Part shown: in pieces, positions 6,716-8,271 of the stretch
Layout: each line of letters starts with the position of its first letter
Numbering within the stretch: the stretch's first letter is position 1
Origin: an uncultured Eggerthella sp.
Lineage (GTDB): Bacteria; Actinomycetota; Coriobacteriia; Coriobacteriales; Eggerthellaceae
Reading direction: 5' to 3'
DNA: 8,271 nt
NCBI GenBank assembly: GCA_902470405.1
Contig: CABRGJ010000029.1
Coordinates: 1 to 8,271 of the forward strand
The notes under the pieces: model-generated
Told to the model about the DNA's origin: nothing
Seen by the model: only the letters and a program-made list of their open reading frames with translations
The model's database searches: none
Translations under genes and position numbers: made by a program

Positions 6716-8032
6716 CTAGATTCGCTCGGCCTTCTCACGTGCTTGATTGAACTCTTCCACATCTACGGAAATGCTGTGCTGGATCGGCTTCCATGCAGCC
6801 TTCTTCACCAGCGCCACCAGAGCGATCGGGATGTAGGTCAGCATGAAAAAGGGGAAGGTGAACAGATACTTTATTTTCTTCGTCGTTGTGGAGCGGATAT
6901 TGTCCCACTCGGTGAAGGTGGTGAGCGCACCGAACACGAACATGAACAGCGTATAGTTGAACAGGCAGAAGAAGATCGAACTAGCCGACGATGTTAACAT
7001 CACGCCCGTCGACATGAGCCCGGTGCTACCCATGATCAGGATGATCACGTTGAAGATGATGGCCACGATGGTCAGAAGCAGTGCCGGTGCGATGGTCATC
7101 AGCATGTCGTAGCACGCGAAACGATGACCTTTCGGGTTCGTGAAGATACCCTTGAACAGCCCCCAGCCGTATTTGCCAAACACCTGATAAAAGCCTTTTG
7201 CCCAGCGGAAACGCTGGTTCCAGGAATCACGGAATGTAATGGGTTGTTCGTCGTAGAGTATTGCCGTGGGACAATATGCCACACGTTCGCCATGCAGGAT
7301 GGAATACGTCGAGAACTCGATGTCTTCGGTCAGCAGATGGAACTTCCAGCCACCCATCTTCTCGATGATCTTCGCGCTCACGAAGAAGCCCGTGCCCGAA
7401 ACCGCGCAGCTGGTGTTCAGCGTCAAACGCGCCTGGCTCAGGTACTTCGCCTCGCGCAGAAACCACACGGCGTAGCCTGCGGATATCCAGTTCGAACCGT
7501 AATTCTTGGAGTTGCGATAGCTGGTCGATGCGATAGCACCGCCGTCGAACACTTTATTCATCTCGCGGAAGTAGTTCACGTCCAGCACGTTGTCGGCGTC
7601 GAAGATGAAGTATGCCTCGTACTCGTTCTCGGAATAATGCTCGCGTATGCAAGTGAAACCGTAGTCGAGCGCGTAGCCTTTGCCTACCTCTTTCGTGTTG
7701 AAGCGCGGGAACACGATCGCGCCCGCCTCCTGTGCGATGGCGGCGGTATTGTCGGTGCAATTGTCCGCCACGACGAAGATGTCGATGAGTTCCTGCGGAT
7801 AATTCTGCACGCGAATGCTGTGGATCAAGTCACCGATAACGGCGTTTTCGTTGCGCGCAGAAATGACCACTGCATAACGGTGATTGGCCTTCGCGGTTTG
7901 CTTCGGGGGCTTGCGAATCAGGACGACCAGTACGTATAACAGCTGGTAGCCATAGCAAAGTGTGAAGGTGAGGAAGATGCAGAAGTTGAAAACATCCACG
8001 AACGAAAGCGTGGATAGCAATTCATCAAACAA
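6716..8032 (-). CDS. Membrane-bound family 2 glycosyltransferase
   Basis: A 438-residue processive-type GT2 enzyme, the kind that moves sugar from a nucleotide-sugar to a growing polysaccharide at the cytoplasmic membrane face. Motifs in order: N-terminal helix (about 13-38); SARNE (58-62); VVADNCTD (87-94), nucleotide binding; DADN (145-148), the DxD metal site; TEDIE (235-239), the catalytic-base region; QRFRW (273-277), the QxxRW acceptor motif. Three C-terminal hydrophobic stretches follow (about 311-335, 346-373, 389-410) and a short charged tail. All key residues are present. The start is TTG at 8032, with AAGGAG 6 bases upstream and no ATG in frame before the conserved domain. The product cannot be assigned: architecture fits PgaC/NdvB-like poly-sugar synthases. 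No synthesis or export partner lies in the window. An open frame on the opposite strand (7124-7939) is a codon-bias shadow. Confidence 0.9.
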   Translation of the reverse strand: MFDELLSTLSFVDVFNFCIFLTFTLCYGYQLLYVLVVLIRKPPKQTAKANHRYAVVISARNENAVIGDLIHSIRVQNYPQELIDIFVVADNCTDNTAAIAQEAGAIVFPRFNTKEVGKGYALDYGFTCIREHYSENEYEAYFIFDADNVLDVNYFREMNKVFDGGAIASTSYRNSKNYGSNWISAGYAVWFLREAKYLSQARLTLNTSCAVSGTGFFVSAKIIEKMGGWKFHLLTEDIEFSTYSILHGERVAYCPTAILYDEQPITFRDSWNQRFRWAKGFYQVFGKYGWGLFKGIFTNPKGHRFACYDMLMTIAPALLLTIVAIIFNVIILIMGSTGLMSTGVMLTSSASSIFFCLFNYTLFMFVFGALTTFTEWDNIRSTTTKKIKYLFTFPFFMLTYIPIALVALVKKAAWKPIQHSISVDVEEFNQAREKAERI

Positions 8033-8124
8033 CTCTGGCTCCTTTTTCCTGGCTGCAACCGTGCAACGAGTGCTTCATTTCGGCTTCGACCCTTCGTCGC
8101 GCAGCGCGTCCTAACGGAGCTTTA

Positions 8125-8130
8125 ATTATA
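8125..8130 (-). promoter_or_regulatory. Putative -10 box of the glycosyltransferase gene
   Basis: A perfect TATAAT on the minus strand in an A/T-rich patch, about 93 bases upstream of the TTG start. The region 17 bases upstream holds no convincing -35 hexamer, so an activator may be needed or the match may be chance. The leader of roughly 85 bases includes small GC-rich inverted repeats near 8097-8110 but no named riboswitch. Confidence 0.4.
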
Positions 8131-8185
8131 GGCTTTTTCGCCCTTGCGTGCGGTTTCTTACGTATTCGTCATATAAATTTAAGGT

Positions 8186-8209
8186 AAGGGGCTTGTTCGA
8201 CAGCCCTTT
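8186..8209. other. Hairpin in the intergenic region
   Basis: AAGGGGCT (8186-8193) pairs with AGCCCTTT (8202-8209) through eight pairs, one of them G-U, around an 8-base loop. There is no run of T long enough for a confident terminator. It lies between the leftward glycosyltransferase promoter and the rightward promoter near the window end, so it may be a weak terminator or a protein-binding site. Confidence 0.3.
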
Positions 8210-8223
8210 CGCACCCCTTCACC

Positions 8224-8252
8224 CACGCGAGGCGCGTGCTTACTGATATACT
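8224..8252 (+). promoter_or_regulatory. Putative rightward extended -10 promoter with upstream palindrome
   Basis: TGATATACT (8244-8252) matches the extended -10 form. A perfect palindrome CACGCG-AGG-CGCGTG (8224-8238) occupies the place of the -35 box, where a repressor or activator could act. No start codon with a ribosome site is visible before the window ends at 8271, so the gene it would serve lies outside. Confidence 0.35.
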
Positions 8253-8271
8253 AATGAGGTTTCTTTTAGGT

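Noticed and set aside
5200..6745. A complete palindromic parS (TGTTTCACGTGAAACA)
   Set aside because: I searched both strands by eye and found only left halves. CACGTG at 6736-6741 has flanks that do not match the consensus.
7124..7939. A 271-codon open frame on the plus strand opposite the glycosyltransferase
   Set aside because: No domain and no ribosome site, fully antisense to a well-supported GT2 gene.

Overview
The window is from a bacterial chromosome of moderate GC. The best guess is Coriobacteriia/Eggerthellaceae (Actinomycetota, in the manner of Slackia or Cryptobacterium). That guess rests on the large surface protein, whose C-terminus carries an acidic 'IxDDENPLASG' motif before the last membrane helix, in the style of gut Actinomycetota and Clostridia, and on overall base use. 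No rRNA, tRNA or classic phylogenetic marker is present, so the taxonomy is inference.

Layout, left to right. (1) 72-4571 (+): a 1499-residue secreted, membrane-anchored surface protein with a signal peptide, one InlB/Listeria-Bacteroides-type repeat, thirteen tandem ~87-residue MucBP-like repeats, a Pro/Thr/Gly stalk, a duplicated NPLASG motif and a C-terminal helix with a basic tail. (2) 4572-4721: convergent gap with a 14-bp tandem repeat running across the stop codon and a strong 13-bp hairpin that probably serves both flanking genes as a terminator. (3) 4722-5069 (-): a small single-domain cupin. (4) 5070-5311: divergent spacer with a likely cupin promoter, a possible 20-22 codon small ORF, and a lone TGTTTCACG motif in the comF leader. 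(5) 5312-6697 (+): a ComF-family phosphoribosyltransferase-fold protein about twice the usual length because of two insertions. The first insertion is packed with TGTTTCACG-like motifs, identical to one half of the parS chromosome-partition site (TGTTTCACGTGAAACA). They include a nine-unit 12-bp array and scattered single copies, and are followed by a 36-bp repeat. (6) 6716-8032 (-): a membrane-bound family 2 glycosyltransferase starting at TTG, with stop codons of the two convergent genes only 18 bp apart. (7) 8033-8271: leader and promoter of the glycosyltransferase, a hairpin, and a rightward extended -10 promoter with a palindrome in its -35 region, feeding a gene beyond the window.

The genes do not form one operon: strands alternate (+,-,+,-) and each gene seems to have its own signals. 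The surface adhesin and the polysaccharide-type glycosyltransferase both suggest cell-envelope functions, but nothing ties them together directly. The most unusual feature is the comF gene carrying an expanded, one-orientation array of parS-like half-sites inside its reading frame, with one further copy outside the frame.
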